A stretch of DNA of 9,650 nt, taken from positions 1-9,650 of the forward strand of contig JBHLQK010000116.1 of NCBI GenBank assembly GCA_048884925.1. Reading direction: 5' to 3'. Within the stretch, counting starts at the first letter, position 1; every line of letters starts with the position of its first letter. Below are positions 1 to 5,957 of this stretch, piece by piece. The notes under the pieces are model-generated. The model was given only the letters and a program-made list of their open reading frames with translations. It was not told the origin of the DNA and did no database searches. Source of the stretch: SMTZ1-83 sp048884925 (lineage in GTDB: Archaea > Asgardarchaeota > Thorarchaeia > Thorarchaeales > Thorarchaeaceae). The translations under genes and the position numbers were made by a program.

Positions 1-234
1 CGAAGACAAGGCCAAGCCCAAGAAGACCACCAAGAAGACCGAAGACAAGGCCAAGCCCAAGAAGACCACCAAGAAGACCGAAGACAAGGCCAAGCCCAAG
101 AAGACCACCAAGAAGACCGAAGACAAGGCCAAGCCCAAGAAGACCACCAAGAAGACCGAAGACAAGGCCAAGCCCAAGAAGACCACCAAGAAGACCGAAG
201 ACAAGGCCAAGCCCAAGAAGACCACCAAGAAGAA
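1..234 (+). repeat. 39-bp direct tandem repeat, six copies, in coding sequence
   Basis: Units start at 1, 40, 79, 118, 157 and 196. The first five copies are identical at every base, including synonymous positions. The sixth differs only at its last base (A for C at 234), where the frame exits into the end of the gene. The period is a multiple of three, so changes in copy number keep the reading frame. The array continues past the left edge, so the true copy number is unknown. Confidence 0.95.
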
Positions 235-244
235 AGCCGCATAA
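1..244 (+). CDS. Lysine-rich C-terminal tail of a truncated protein (3' end only)
   Basis: This is the 3' end of a gene that begins before the window. Reading from base 2, the frame is open for 80 codons and stops at TAA 242-244. The visible protein is six copies of a 13-residue unit, EDKAKPKKTTKKT, and the last copy ends KKKAA. The tail is extremely basic, with Lys as nearly half the residues, interspersed with Thr, Pro, Ala and an acidic Glu-Asp pair. Such tails are low-complexity and probably disordered. Similar Lys/Pro/Ala/Thr tails occur on histone H1-like and other nucleic-acid-binding proteins, so nucleic-acid binding is a reasonable inference, but the folded part is outside the window and the function is unknown. 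Codons nearly all end in C or G, unlike the neighbouring genes, because one unit has been copied. The gene converges with the next one at 409-960. Confidence 0.8.
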   Translation, partial: EDKAKPKKTTKKTEDKAKPKKTTKKTEDKAKPKKTTKKTEDKAKPKKTTKKTEDKAKPKKTTKKTEDKAKPKKTTKKKAA

Positions 245-408
245 TGCAGATTTTCTATTATCCCGAGGTTTCAGGAGCGAATTGTTTAATCTATTAGAGC
301 TGGCTATATGATTCACTGGACTTTATGCATACATATATCACTTAACAGAAAGAAGCTGGTGGCTGACCTAGGACTCTTTTATGGGCTTATAGCCGCCTCT
401 CATCAGCA
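245..408. other. Convergent intergenic spacer, nothing clear
   Basis: These 164 bases separate the ends of two convergent genes. A short T-rich stretch just after the left gene (about 249-258) could act as a weak archaeal terminator, and 384-394 is a small GGCT-TAT-AGCC hairpin-forming sequence. Neither is strong. I see no tRNA, no open frame with gene-like character and no repeat. Confidence 0.4.
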
Positions 409-960
409 CTACTTCAGACCAGCAATTTGACGGTCAATTTCCTCGAGCTGGGAATCCAGCTCTGTTTCCTTGGATTTGTAATCATCCTCTGGAATATAGC
501 CTCTCATGTAGTCAAATCGAAGGTCGGTGAGTGATGCTTTTAGCCTGTCTTTCTGCTGGAGGAGAAAGTCTAGCTGATCACTACCTTCAGCAGGAACGGC
601 TTCCACAACAGGTTCTGGAGCTGGCTTTGGAACGGCTGCGGGACCAGGTTCCGGCGCAGGCGATGGCTCTGCTACTGGGGTAGGTTCTGGAGTTGGAGTT
701 GGAGTCGGAGCGGGAGCTGGTGTAGCTGCGGCGCCTCCTGGTGCCTTCACACTTTCCATTTCCTCCATGTTCTTCCTCAAAGTATCAATCTGATTAGCAA
801 TTTCTGTAAAGCTGTCATTAATCGTCTGGTTGATTGCCGTTTTCATCTTGGCTAGGTTCTCTGCCAACTGATCGGCAAGCCTCTTGGTTTCTGCAACCTT
901 CATAGCGTAGGTTTCGATTTCCTTCAGCTTTGCTGTTAATTCACCTATGTCAAAGGCCAT
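409..960 (-). CDS. Coiled-coil / Pro-Ala-rich linker / helical hairpin protein, unknown function
   Basis: A 183-residue soluble protein in three parts. Residues 1-70 form a long amphipathic helix (heptad-like Leu/Ile/Met spacing) suited to a coiled coil. Residues 72-127 are an Ala/Pro/Glu-rich flexible linker with Thr-Pro and Pro-Glu-Pro runs. Residues 128-183 form a second helical region with a turn around YMRGYIPEDDY, where an RGYI-type turn joins two charged helices. I do not recognise a named family. The last part superficially recalls helical hairpins such as SHOCT domains or the ESCRT-I steadiness box, but that is not enough to name it. There is no signal peptide or membrane segment. 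The ATG at 960 is supported by a good Shine-Dalgarno sequence six bases upstream and by a TATA box near 1042. It lies 135 bp downstream of the GTPase gene on the same strand but has its own promoter. The low-complexity linker suggests a scaffold or adaptor (inference). Confidence 0.8.
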   Translation of the reverse strand: MAFDIGELTAKLKEIETYAMKVAETKRLADQLAENLAKMKTAINQTINDSFTEIANQIDTLRKNMEEMESVKAPGGAAATPAPAPTPTPTPEPTPVAEPSPAPEPGPAAVPKPAPEPVVEAVPAEGSDQLDFLLQQKDRLKASLTDLRFDYMRGYIPEDDYKSKETELDSQLEEIDRQIAGLK

Positions 961-966
961 GAAATG

Positions 967-973
967 TCACCTT
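967..973 (-). promoter_or_regulatory. Shine-Dalgarno of the coiled-coil gene
   Basis: On the minus strand this reads AAGGTGA, followed by six bases and the ATG at 960. It is the clearest ribosome binding site in the window and fixes that start. Confidence 0.75.
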
Positions 974-1037
974 GGTATAGCCTACTATATCGATACTGCT
1001 GGGGTATGGTTCTTAACCTTTGCCATGGTGGATATTC

Positions 1038-1046
1038 TATATATAA
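1038..1046 (-). promoter_or_regulatory. Archaeal TATA box for the coiled-coil gene
   Basis: On the minus strand this reads TTATATATA, a near-consensus archaeal TATA box. Transcription would start about 25 bases downstream, near 1015-1020, giving a leader of roughly 55-60 nt that contains the Shine-Dalgarno sequence at 967-973. It lies beyond the end of the GTPase gene, so it gives the coiled-coil gene its own promoter. Confidence 0.6.
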
Positions 1047-1095
1047 GCTGATTTAAGGTGATATTGTACACTTGGAGTGGATTTTCCCTGAGAAT

Positions 1096-1956
1096 TCATG
1101 CAGCTTTGGTTTCTGCCTTGCCTTCAAGAATAGCCTTGCGGATAATTTGAATTAGGCGGTCTCTGTAGGAAATATCAATCGCCACCAATTCGTAGGTTGG
1201 GATGCCAAGAATTTGTCCAACTCTCTCAGGTGTCAAAGCAGTGGGTAGGTCCTGTTTATTTGCAATACCGATTACTTTCGCTTCGGGCACTTCGTCCTTT
1301 ACTAGCGTGACTAGTTTCTTACTGCGAAGGACATTTTCAAGTGTGCTGTCCGTTACAATGACGACAACCTGTGCGTTAGCAATCATCTTTGCCCAGAGAA
1401 TACTGAATCTTGACTGTCCTGCTAGGTCCCAGAGCACGATATTGGCATTTTGAACTTCTTCAGGCAGACGTTTAATGCTAACACCTATTGTGGGGTCGTG
1501 AACAAGTGGAAGCGTTTCTCCTCTGAGCAAATGCAAAGTTGTTGTCTTTCCAACACCAGCAAATCCTAGGATTGCGACTTTGACCATGGTTACAGCAATC
1601 TCATCCACCTTGGCATCGAATCCATCCAAGGGCTGCTTTGCTGCGGCTAGGTTTGCGAAGTCTTTCATGAAGGTTTCGACCATCTGGGTCATTTTGTCCT
1701 CAATCTGCACGGCATCATCTGCCTTATCCGCGACAAAGACAAACGTGAATAGATCTCTCTGAGCAAAGAATATTCTAGAAATGGCTACGTTCATGAATTC
1801 GGTCTTTCCCTCAAGATCAACACTCTTCAGAAACTGGACAAGATTGACAAGAAACTCGACCAAACTGGCTTTTGAGTCACTCTTGGCGTAGTCCTTGGAG
1901 TAGACTACATCTCCTTCATGACCCAAAACATAGACACTTCGAATCAATTTACTCAC
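1096..1956 (-). CDS. Longin-like domain fused to an Arf-like small GTPase
   Basis: A 286-residue protein if it starts at GTG 1956, or 308 if at TTG 2020-2022. Residue numbers here use the GTG. The C-terminal half is a Ras-superfamily GTPase with all main nucleotide motifs: P-loop GFAGVGKT (131-138), switch I Thr in PTIGV (T156), switch II WDLAGQ with the catalytic-type Gln (D177-Q181), and NKQD (233-236). The G5 SAK-type motif is weak (AIDIS). The WDxxGQ and PTIGV signatures are closest to Arf, Arl, SR-beta and Rag-type GTPases. Residues 1-110 have a beta-beta-alpha-beta-beta-alpha pattern starting SVYVLGHEGDVVYSKDY, as in longin domains. There is no lipidation Cys, N-terminal Gly or membrane segment, so any membrane contact needs a partner. 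The GTG start overlaps the upstream gene by eight bases, implying translational coupling. The TTG start would add 22 residues before the first predicted strand and has no visible ribosome binding site. The GTPase call is sure; the longin call is likely. Confidence 0.88.
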   Translation of the reverse strand: MSKLIRSVYVLGHEGDVVYSKDYAKSDSKASLVEFLVNLVQFLKSVDLEGKTEFMNVAISRIFFAQRDLFTFVFVADKADDAVQIEDKMTQMVETFMKDFANLAAAKQPLDGFDAKVDEIAVTMVKVAILGFAGVGKTTTLHLLRGETLPLVHDPTIGVSIKRLPEEVQNANIVLWDLAGQSRFSILWAKMIANAQVVVIVTDSTLENVLRSKKLVTLVKDEVPEAKVIGIANKQDLPTALTPERVGQILGIPTYELVAIDISYRDRLIQIIRKAILEGKAETKAA

Positions 1957-3052
1957 TCCAAGTCTGCACAAGAAGCTCCAAATATCTTCTTGCTGTATCT
2001 GAACTGAGCCTCTTATCTTCAAGCTTTGCTGCGATTATCGGCAGAATATACTCTGGCAGGAAGATTTCCATCTTGGGATTTGTGATGAGTGCCCAAACCC
2101 CTTCCTCTTCGAAATTCGCAGCTATCCTCTCTGCCTCCATAGCCCATAGTGCCCTCTGAACAACGCCATCAGGGAATGAGATTTGACTGGCGATTTGTCC
2201 TAAGCGAAGTGGGCCATTTCTCAAGCATTGGAGCACTGCATAATTGATGCTACTGGACAATATCCTAGCAATTTTCTCTCTATCTTCCAAAATCGGGGAG
2301 TTTGGATCAGTTACAGGTAGGGTTGGATTATAGCCCTTTGTTGGAGGGTCAGGGGAGAAGAAGTTCTTCAGATACTCCTGATATTGGGCCATCAAATTGG
2401 GATGTGCTACACTGGTGGCTTTGAATGACTCCACTGGTGGAGATCTGTGTGGGAATACGTCCTTCACTAGAAATGCCGTTTCCAGTTTCCCCATAATCTC
2501 CACTGTGACAAGGCCTGATTCCATAAGAGGCGTGATTGCTTCCTTTAGATCCACGTTATCACTTTGAATTTGGTTCTTGAGCCACATTGATAGCTTGGCA
2601 GTGCTCTCAACACCCTCTGTATGGAGCCTTTCTAGAAGAAGAGCTGAGGAAGGTGTCATGAAGATAGATGCTGCCTTCTGTTCATCGTCGATTGTGGACA
2701 TCATGCTTCTCTTCGCAAGAATCTCTTCAATCTCTAGTGATTCAGGGTCTGCATGCATGAGTTCAAGCATGAACCTTCCCATGCCTATGAGCTCGTTTGA
2801 AATCTCGTCAAAGATATCATTCTCATCAAGCACAAAGCATACAGTCCATCCCGGGAATACCTCCATAGCAATCGAGGCAATCCTCATCCCTTCGATTTCG
2901 GATTCTCTGATTACCTGTTCCTTCCCTTTCTGATGCTCAAAGAAAACGAGATTGAGCATTGTTTCTGTGAGTGCAAGAGACGAAGGATGCCGTTTCTTCA
3001 CAATGAACCCTTGAAAATCATCTAGCTGAACGATGAAGGCGGCTTTTGGCAT
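1949..3052 (-). CDS. Longin-like N-terminus plus two winged-helix domains
   Basis: A 367-residue soluble protein. Residues 1-105 follow a beta-beta-alpha-beta-beta-alpha pattern (strands near AAFIVQLD, GFIVKKRHP and WTVCFVLD) resembling the longin/roadblock-like domain at the start of the neighbouring GTPase. Residues about 130-205 and 258-335 each look like a winged helix: three helices (for example SALLLERL, and AVLQCLRNGP followed by LGQIASQI) then a beta wing. The linker between them (about 210-257) is rich in Pro and Asn. Paired winged helices occur both in transcription factors and in ESCRT-II subunits as protein-binding modules, so DNA binding should not be assumed. ATG 3052 is preceded by a TATA-like element at 3084-3092 and a weak GATGGGA ribosome site. 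Its end overlaps the start of the GTPase gene, so the two are almost certainly co-translated and may form a complex. I do not know the family name. Confidence 0.85.
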   Translation of the reverse strand: MPKAAFIVQLDDFQGFIVKKRHPSSLALTETMLNLVFFEHQKGKEQVIRESEIEGMRIASIAMEVFPGWTVCFVLDENDIFDEISNELIGMGRFMLELMHADPESLEIEEILAKRSMMSTIDDEQKAASIFMTPSSALLLERLHTEGVESTAKLSMWLKNQIQSDNVDLKEAITPLMESGLVTVEIMGKLETAFLVKDVFPHRSPPVESFKATSVAHPNLMAQYQEYLKNFFSPDPPTKGYNPTLPVTDPNSPILEDREKIARILSSSINYAVLQCLRNGPLRLGQIASQISFPDGVVQRALWAMEAERIAANFEEEGVWALITNPKMEIFLPEYILPIIAAKLEDKRLSSDTARRYLELLVQTWSE

Positions 3053-3083
3053 TTGTCGTTCCCATCTCGGACACGTAATTCTT

Positions 3084-3092
3084 GCATAAAAG
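3084..3092 (-). promoter_or_regulatory. TATA-like element of the longin/GTPase operon
   Basis: On the minus strand this reads CTTTTATGC, centred about 36 bases before the ATG at 3052. Transcription would start near 3062 with a leader of about ten bases. It lies in the 71-bp gap after the zinc-protein gene, so the GTPase pair can be transcribed separately from it. Confidence 0.45.
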
Positions 3093-3123
3093 AGTGACCG
3101 TTATGTATTCCTCTGGCTCTTAT

Positions 3124-3480
3124 CTAACCTTCTTCGAGATGCTCAATGCAATCGATTTTCCCAGTTTCATCTAGAATCCAGCAATTCTCACATACACGCC
3201 TACTGCATATACTGCAGATTCCTATGTGATGGTCAAGTCCGCAGAACTTGCTATCTCCGCTATTTGCAGAATGTGAATCGCAGTACATATTGCCACAGCG
3301 TATGCACGCTAAGGATGCGGCATTTCTACATATCACGCAAGAAGTCTTCGAAGCAAAAGACTGCTCCTGTTTATCCATAGCCCCATGGCTTGGGCATCTT
3401 TTGCTCCGGCAGTAACCTATACCTTTATAGCTGCCGCATAAGGCGCAATATGGGTCTAGAACTGGTTTGTTTCTCTTCAT
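3124..3480 (-). CDS. Cys/His-rich multi-zinc protein, B-box/treble-clef-like
   Basis: A 118-residue protein from ATG 3480; a TTG at 3517-3519 would give 131. In the longer numbering there are 15 Cys. Cluster one is C25-x2-C28 with C37, C42 and H45. Cluster two is C61-x2-C64, C72-x2-C75, C80-x2-H83, C93 and H97/H98, spacing that recalls cross-brace B-box or RING-like fingers. Cluster three is C102-x2-C105, C110-x2-C113 and C124-x2-H127. It should bind several zinc ions, and no catalytic residues are evident. Eukaryotic fingers of this shape often mediate protein contacts or ubiquitin transfer, but nothing here proves that. I prefer ATG 3480 because TATA-like sequences near 3522-3536 would start transcription downstream of the TTG, and because the first 13 residues carry no zinc ligand. 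It lies upstream of the longin/GTPase pair on the same strand and diverges from the EAP30-domain gene, 107 bp from its ATG. Confidence 0.8.
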   Translation of the reverse strand: MKRNKPVLDPYCALCGSYKGIGYCRSKRCPSHGAMDKQEQSFASKTSCVICRNAASLACIRCGNMYCDSHSANSGDSKFCGLDHHIGICSICSRRVCENCWILDETGKIDCIEHLEEG

Positions 3481-3587
3481 TCCTTGATGAAGCTCCAAGT
3501 AAAGAGACAGCGCTCTCAAATACTATCAAAATGTGGTGTTAGAAAGGATGAAAAGGATTTCTTTGCCATCGAAAAGAGTGGACCCCG

Positions 3588-5891
3588 ATGGACCTCGAGA
3601 ATGACAATCTCATAATCCCGAAAACTGCAGCCCGCAGTATTCAGTTGGCAGGAGGTCCGCCAATGGAGCAGGCTATTCCTGAGGATTATGTCTTGGCATC
3701 TATGGTCTTGAGAGCTCTAGAAGCCCGAAATGGACAAGAGTTGGAGTTTGTCCTCAAGACATACTATCCTGTCATGGTTGTTCAATCTTCCATACCTAAT
3801 TTCTGTTTCTTGATAGAGCTGCTTGGTATAAGTTCCGGCAAAGTGCTTCCTCTTACTGAAATTGATATCTCAAGCGTTCAGAAATGCATTGATTCAGCGG
3901 AATTGCCTAGTGAGCTCCATAAATGCATCGAAGATTCCCGCGAATTAGTAGCATCCCTGATGAAAGGGAAGGAGGTAACTATTCTTGGTTTGCTCTCAGG
4001 ATCACAAGCCGACGGAATTTCAGACCTCATGGATTGGCCAACGAATGATTTCATCGAGCCATATGGCTTGGTTCTACCTGAGGCTATCAGCAGTGAACAG
4101 GCCTCATGTCTTTTTGACACACTCTATGAAACATCAAGCGCAATTAGTTCAGCAAATGACAATCTTTCAATATTATTAGACATGATTCATCAGAGAATCC
4201 AGAGTATTATTGGTGAAAGTCAATCCGAATCAGATCAGAAAACCCGCAGATTGGAGCAGCGAATTGAGTTCTTGAAGAGGGAGGTCGAGATGCTTGATTC
4301 CCGTCTTGAACAAAGGCGTGATGCTATCGATTTAATTAGTGAGAGGAAAGCGAGAGCTGACGCTCTGGCGAGGGATGAGGCTCGGCTCAAGGAATTACTT
4401 GGGAGTGCTAAGGGTGCATCCCAGAGTTTGTTGGAGCGAGAAGAAGCACTACGCAATGAGATAAACAAAATGAGCTCTGTAATTCGTGAACAAAAGGAAT
4501 TGCTAGATGCTTTTCTTGTACCTCTAAGAGGCGTTGAAATCACTAGAAAATCATCATTGCTTCTAATTCCCTTCGTAATGGTAGGATTTTCCAAGAAGGG
4601 GCGTCTGCGAATTGCGGTATACCCGCCCTCTCGATTGAGAGGTAATGGCTATCAAGTTGGCCGGCTGCGAGAGTTCGCTGATGTCTTCCTGCCTTCTTCA
4701 GACGCCATAAACTCTATCGCAGAAATAATAACAAAGCGTGCGAATAATGACGTAAACCTGAGAAAGCACATCCGTTCTCTCTCTAGGGAAATGAGTCTTC
4801 TAGCTTCAACTGATGCACGCAAGCTTATTCGTGAAGGAACGAGAGCCCTCATCTCAGATGGCCTAGCAAAAGAATCCATGATGCGGGAGTTGGAGTCAAT
4901 CTTGGAAGGGATTCCTGAGCAGACCATGAAGGCAAAGATAACAAGAATATCCAAAGTTTTTCCTGCTGGAGAAGCAGGTTGCAGTGTGAGGTTTCATGTG
5001 TATGACCATTCAGGAAATCCTGTACCGGGGGCCTCACTCGAATTGGGAGCTTTCACTGCTAATTCTGACTCGAAGGGCGTCATAAAAGCCTCACTTCCAA
5101 AGAGCAACTATGAGGGACGTGTAAGCGCCCGTGGGTATCGTGAAAGGCATTTGGAATTCACACTTCAAACATCAGGAGACGTTGTTGTACCAGTTGTACT
5201 TAGTCCACTTTCTAGAGAGGAGAGCCTTGACAAGGAGCTTGATATTCTCTTGGACCGTGCAAATCGAATTGAGAGAATACGGGAACGACTGCGGGAGGCA
5301 TTTGAGAAGCAAGGTGCTACACTGCTTAAGATACCTGCCTACAGAAGTGCGTTAGTCGAATTGCTATCTGAGCTAGGGTATGATCCTGAAGCTTGGATCT
5401 CAAAGGCGAAGAAGAAACAAGGAATGGTGAAGGGTCTTCTCAAGCGCGATGACCGAATTGATGGCATAAGAAGAGACATTCTTCGTTTGGCAGAGGAGTC
5501 AAGAGATTCAGGCGGAGTGATGCTTCTCTCTGAACTCTTAGTCAGACTTGATAGAATGGGGTGGGCAACAAATCCGGATGAAACTGAAAGCATCATCAAG
5601 GAGATGTCTAAGGAAGGTCTGATTGAAGGACTGTCTGCTCTTGAGAGTGGAGCTGTGTTGGTCAAGTTCATCCCGGTTTCATTAACCGATGATCCTCAGC
5701 ATCTCATGAGTCTAGCTGCAGCTGGAGATGGAAGTCTGACTATAGAAGCAGCCATCGTGAAACTTGGATGGACTGAAGAACGTGTTAGAAATGCGTTGGA
5801 GATGCTTGTCGCTGAAGGCATCGCCAAGATGCAAAAGAGCTACTCCAAGAGCACTCAGTTCTGGTTTCCGGGTCTTCGGGGAAAGAAATAA
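3588..5891 (+). CDS. EAP30-domain (ESCRT-II Vps22/Vps36-like) protein with coiled coil and beta-sandwich insert
   Basis: A 767-residue protein. Residues 1-205 are a mixed alpha/beta region of unknown family containing YYPVMVV. Residues 215-308 are a strong coiled coil. Residues 310-450 include a beta motif LLIPFVMVGF, then helices. Residues 465-540 look like a carboxypeptidase-regulatory-like or Ig-like beta sandwich (DHSGNPVPGASLEL, DSKGVIKASLP, then YEGRVSARGYRE). Residues 541-620 are helical and basic. Residues 625-763 look like the tandem winged helices of EAP30 proteins: SGGVMLLSELLVRLDRMG, then FIPVSLTDD, a W in KLGWTEERVRNALE, EGIAKM, and the terminal FWFPGL. In eukaryotes Vps22/SNF8 and Vps36 form ESCRT-II, which bridges ESCRT-I and ESCRT-III on membranes; Asgard archaea have ESCRT-II homologues. 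The extension makes this protein larger than I would expect for an EAP30 protein. No membrane segment is seen. ATG 3588 has only a poor ribosome site. The EAP30 assignment was made by eye and is fairly confident. Confidence 0.8.
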   Translation: MDLENDNLIIPKTAARSIQLAGGPPMEQAIPEDYVLASMVLRALEARNGQELEFVLKTYYPVMVVQSSIPNFCFLIELLGISSGKVLPLTEIDISSVQKCIDSAELPSELHKCIEDSRELVASLMKGKEVTILGLLSGSQADGISDLMDWPTNDFIEPYGLVLPEAISSEQASCLFDTLYETSSAISSANDNLSILLDMIHQRIQSIIGESQSESDQKTRRLEQRIEFLKREVEMLDSRLEQRRDAIDLISERKARADALARDEARLKELLGSAKGASQSLLEREEALRNEINKMSSVIREQKELLDAFLVPLRGVEITRKSSLLLIPFVMVGFSKKGRLRIAVYPPSRLRGNGYQVGRLREFADVFLPSSDAINSIAEIITKRANNDVNLRKHIRSLSREMSLLASTDARKLIREGTRALISDGLAKESMMRELESILEGIPEQTMKAKITRISKVFPAGEAGCSVRFHVYDHSGNPVPGASLELGAFTANSDSKGVIKASLPKSNYEGRVSARGYRERHLEFTLQTSGDVVVPVVLSPLSREESLDKELDILLDRANRIERIRERLREAFEKQGATLLKIPAYRSALVELLSELGYDPEAWISKAKKKQGMVKGLLKRDDRIDGIRRDILRLAEESRDSGGVMLLSELLVRLDRMGWATNPDETESIIKEMSKEGLIEGLSALESGAVLVKFIPVSLTDDPQHLMSLAAAGDGSLTIEAAIVKLGWTEERVRNALEMLVAEGIAKMQKSYSKSTQFWFPGLRGKK

Positions 5892-5957
5892 GACTCACCT
5901 CAAGACCTCGTTTAGCCCACGCAGAGGAGTCTGCATCTTTAGGATGGTAGTGCCAAA

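Noticed and set aside
1..234. Regular repeats considered as a CRISPR array
   Set aside because: The copies are directly adjacent with no unique spacers, and they encode a continuous in-frame lysine-rich peptide.
245..408. Spacer checked for a tRNA or small RNA
   Set aside because: No acceptor stem, T-loop GTTCRA-like sequence or paired arms could be found; only a four-base-pair hairpin at 384-394.
1957..2022. TTG at 2020-2022 as the start of the GTPase
   Set aside because: No ribosome site precedes it. It gives a 74-bp overlap with the upstream gene and adds residues before the first strand of the longin-like domain. The GTG at 1956 gives an eight-base overlap instead. It is not excluded.
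1949..3052. Calling the winged-helix protein a transcriptional regulator
   Set aside because: Winged helices alone do not show DNA binding, and the longin-like N-terminus plus overlap with a GTPase gene point as much to a protein-binding role.
3481..3519. TTG at 3517-3519 as the start of the zinc protein
   Set aside because: The added 13 residues hold no zinc ligand, and the likely TATA elements would start transcription downstream of this codon.
4235..4954. Long antisense open frames opposite the EAP30-domain gene
   Set aside because: They lie wholly within a strongly supported coding region, are rich in Ser/Arg/Leu as expected from reading coiled-coil codons backwards, and show no domain pattern.
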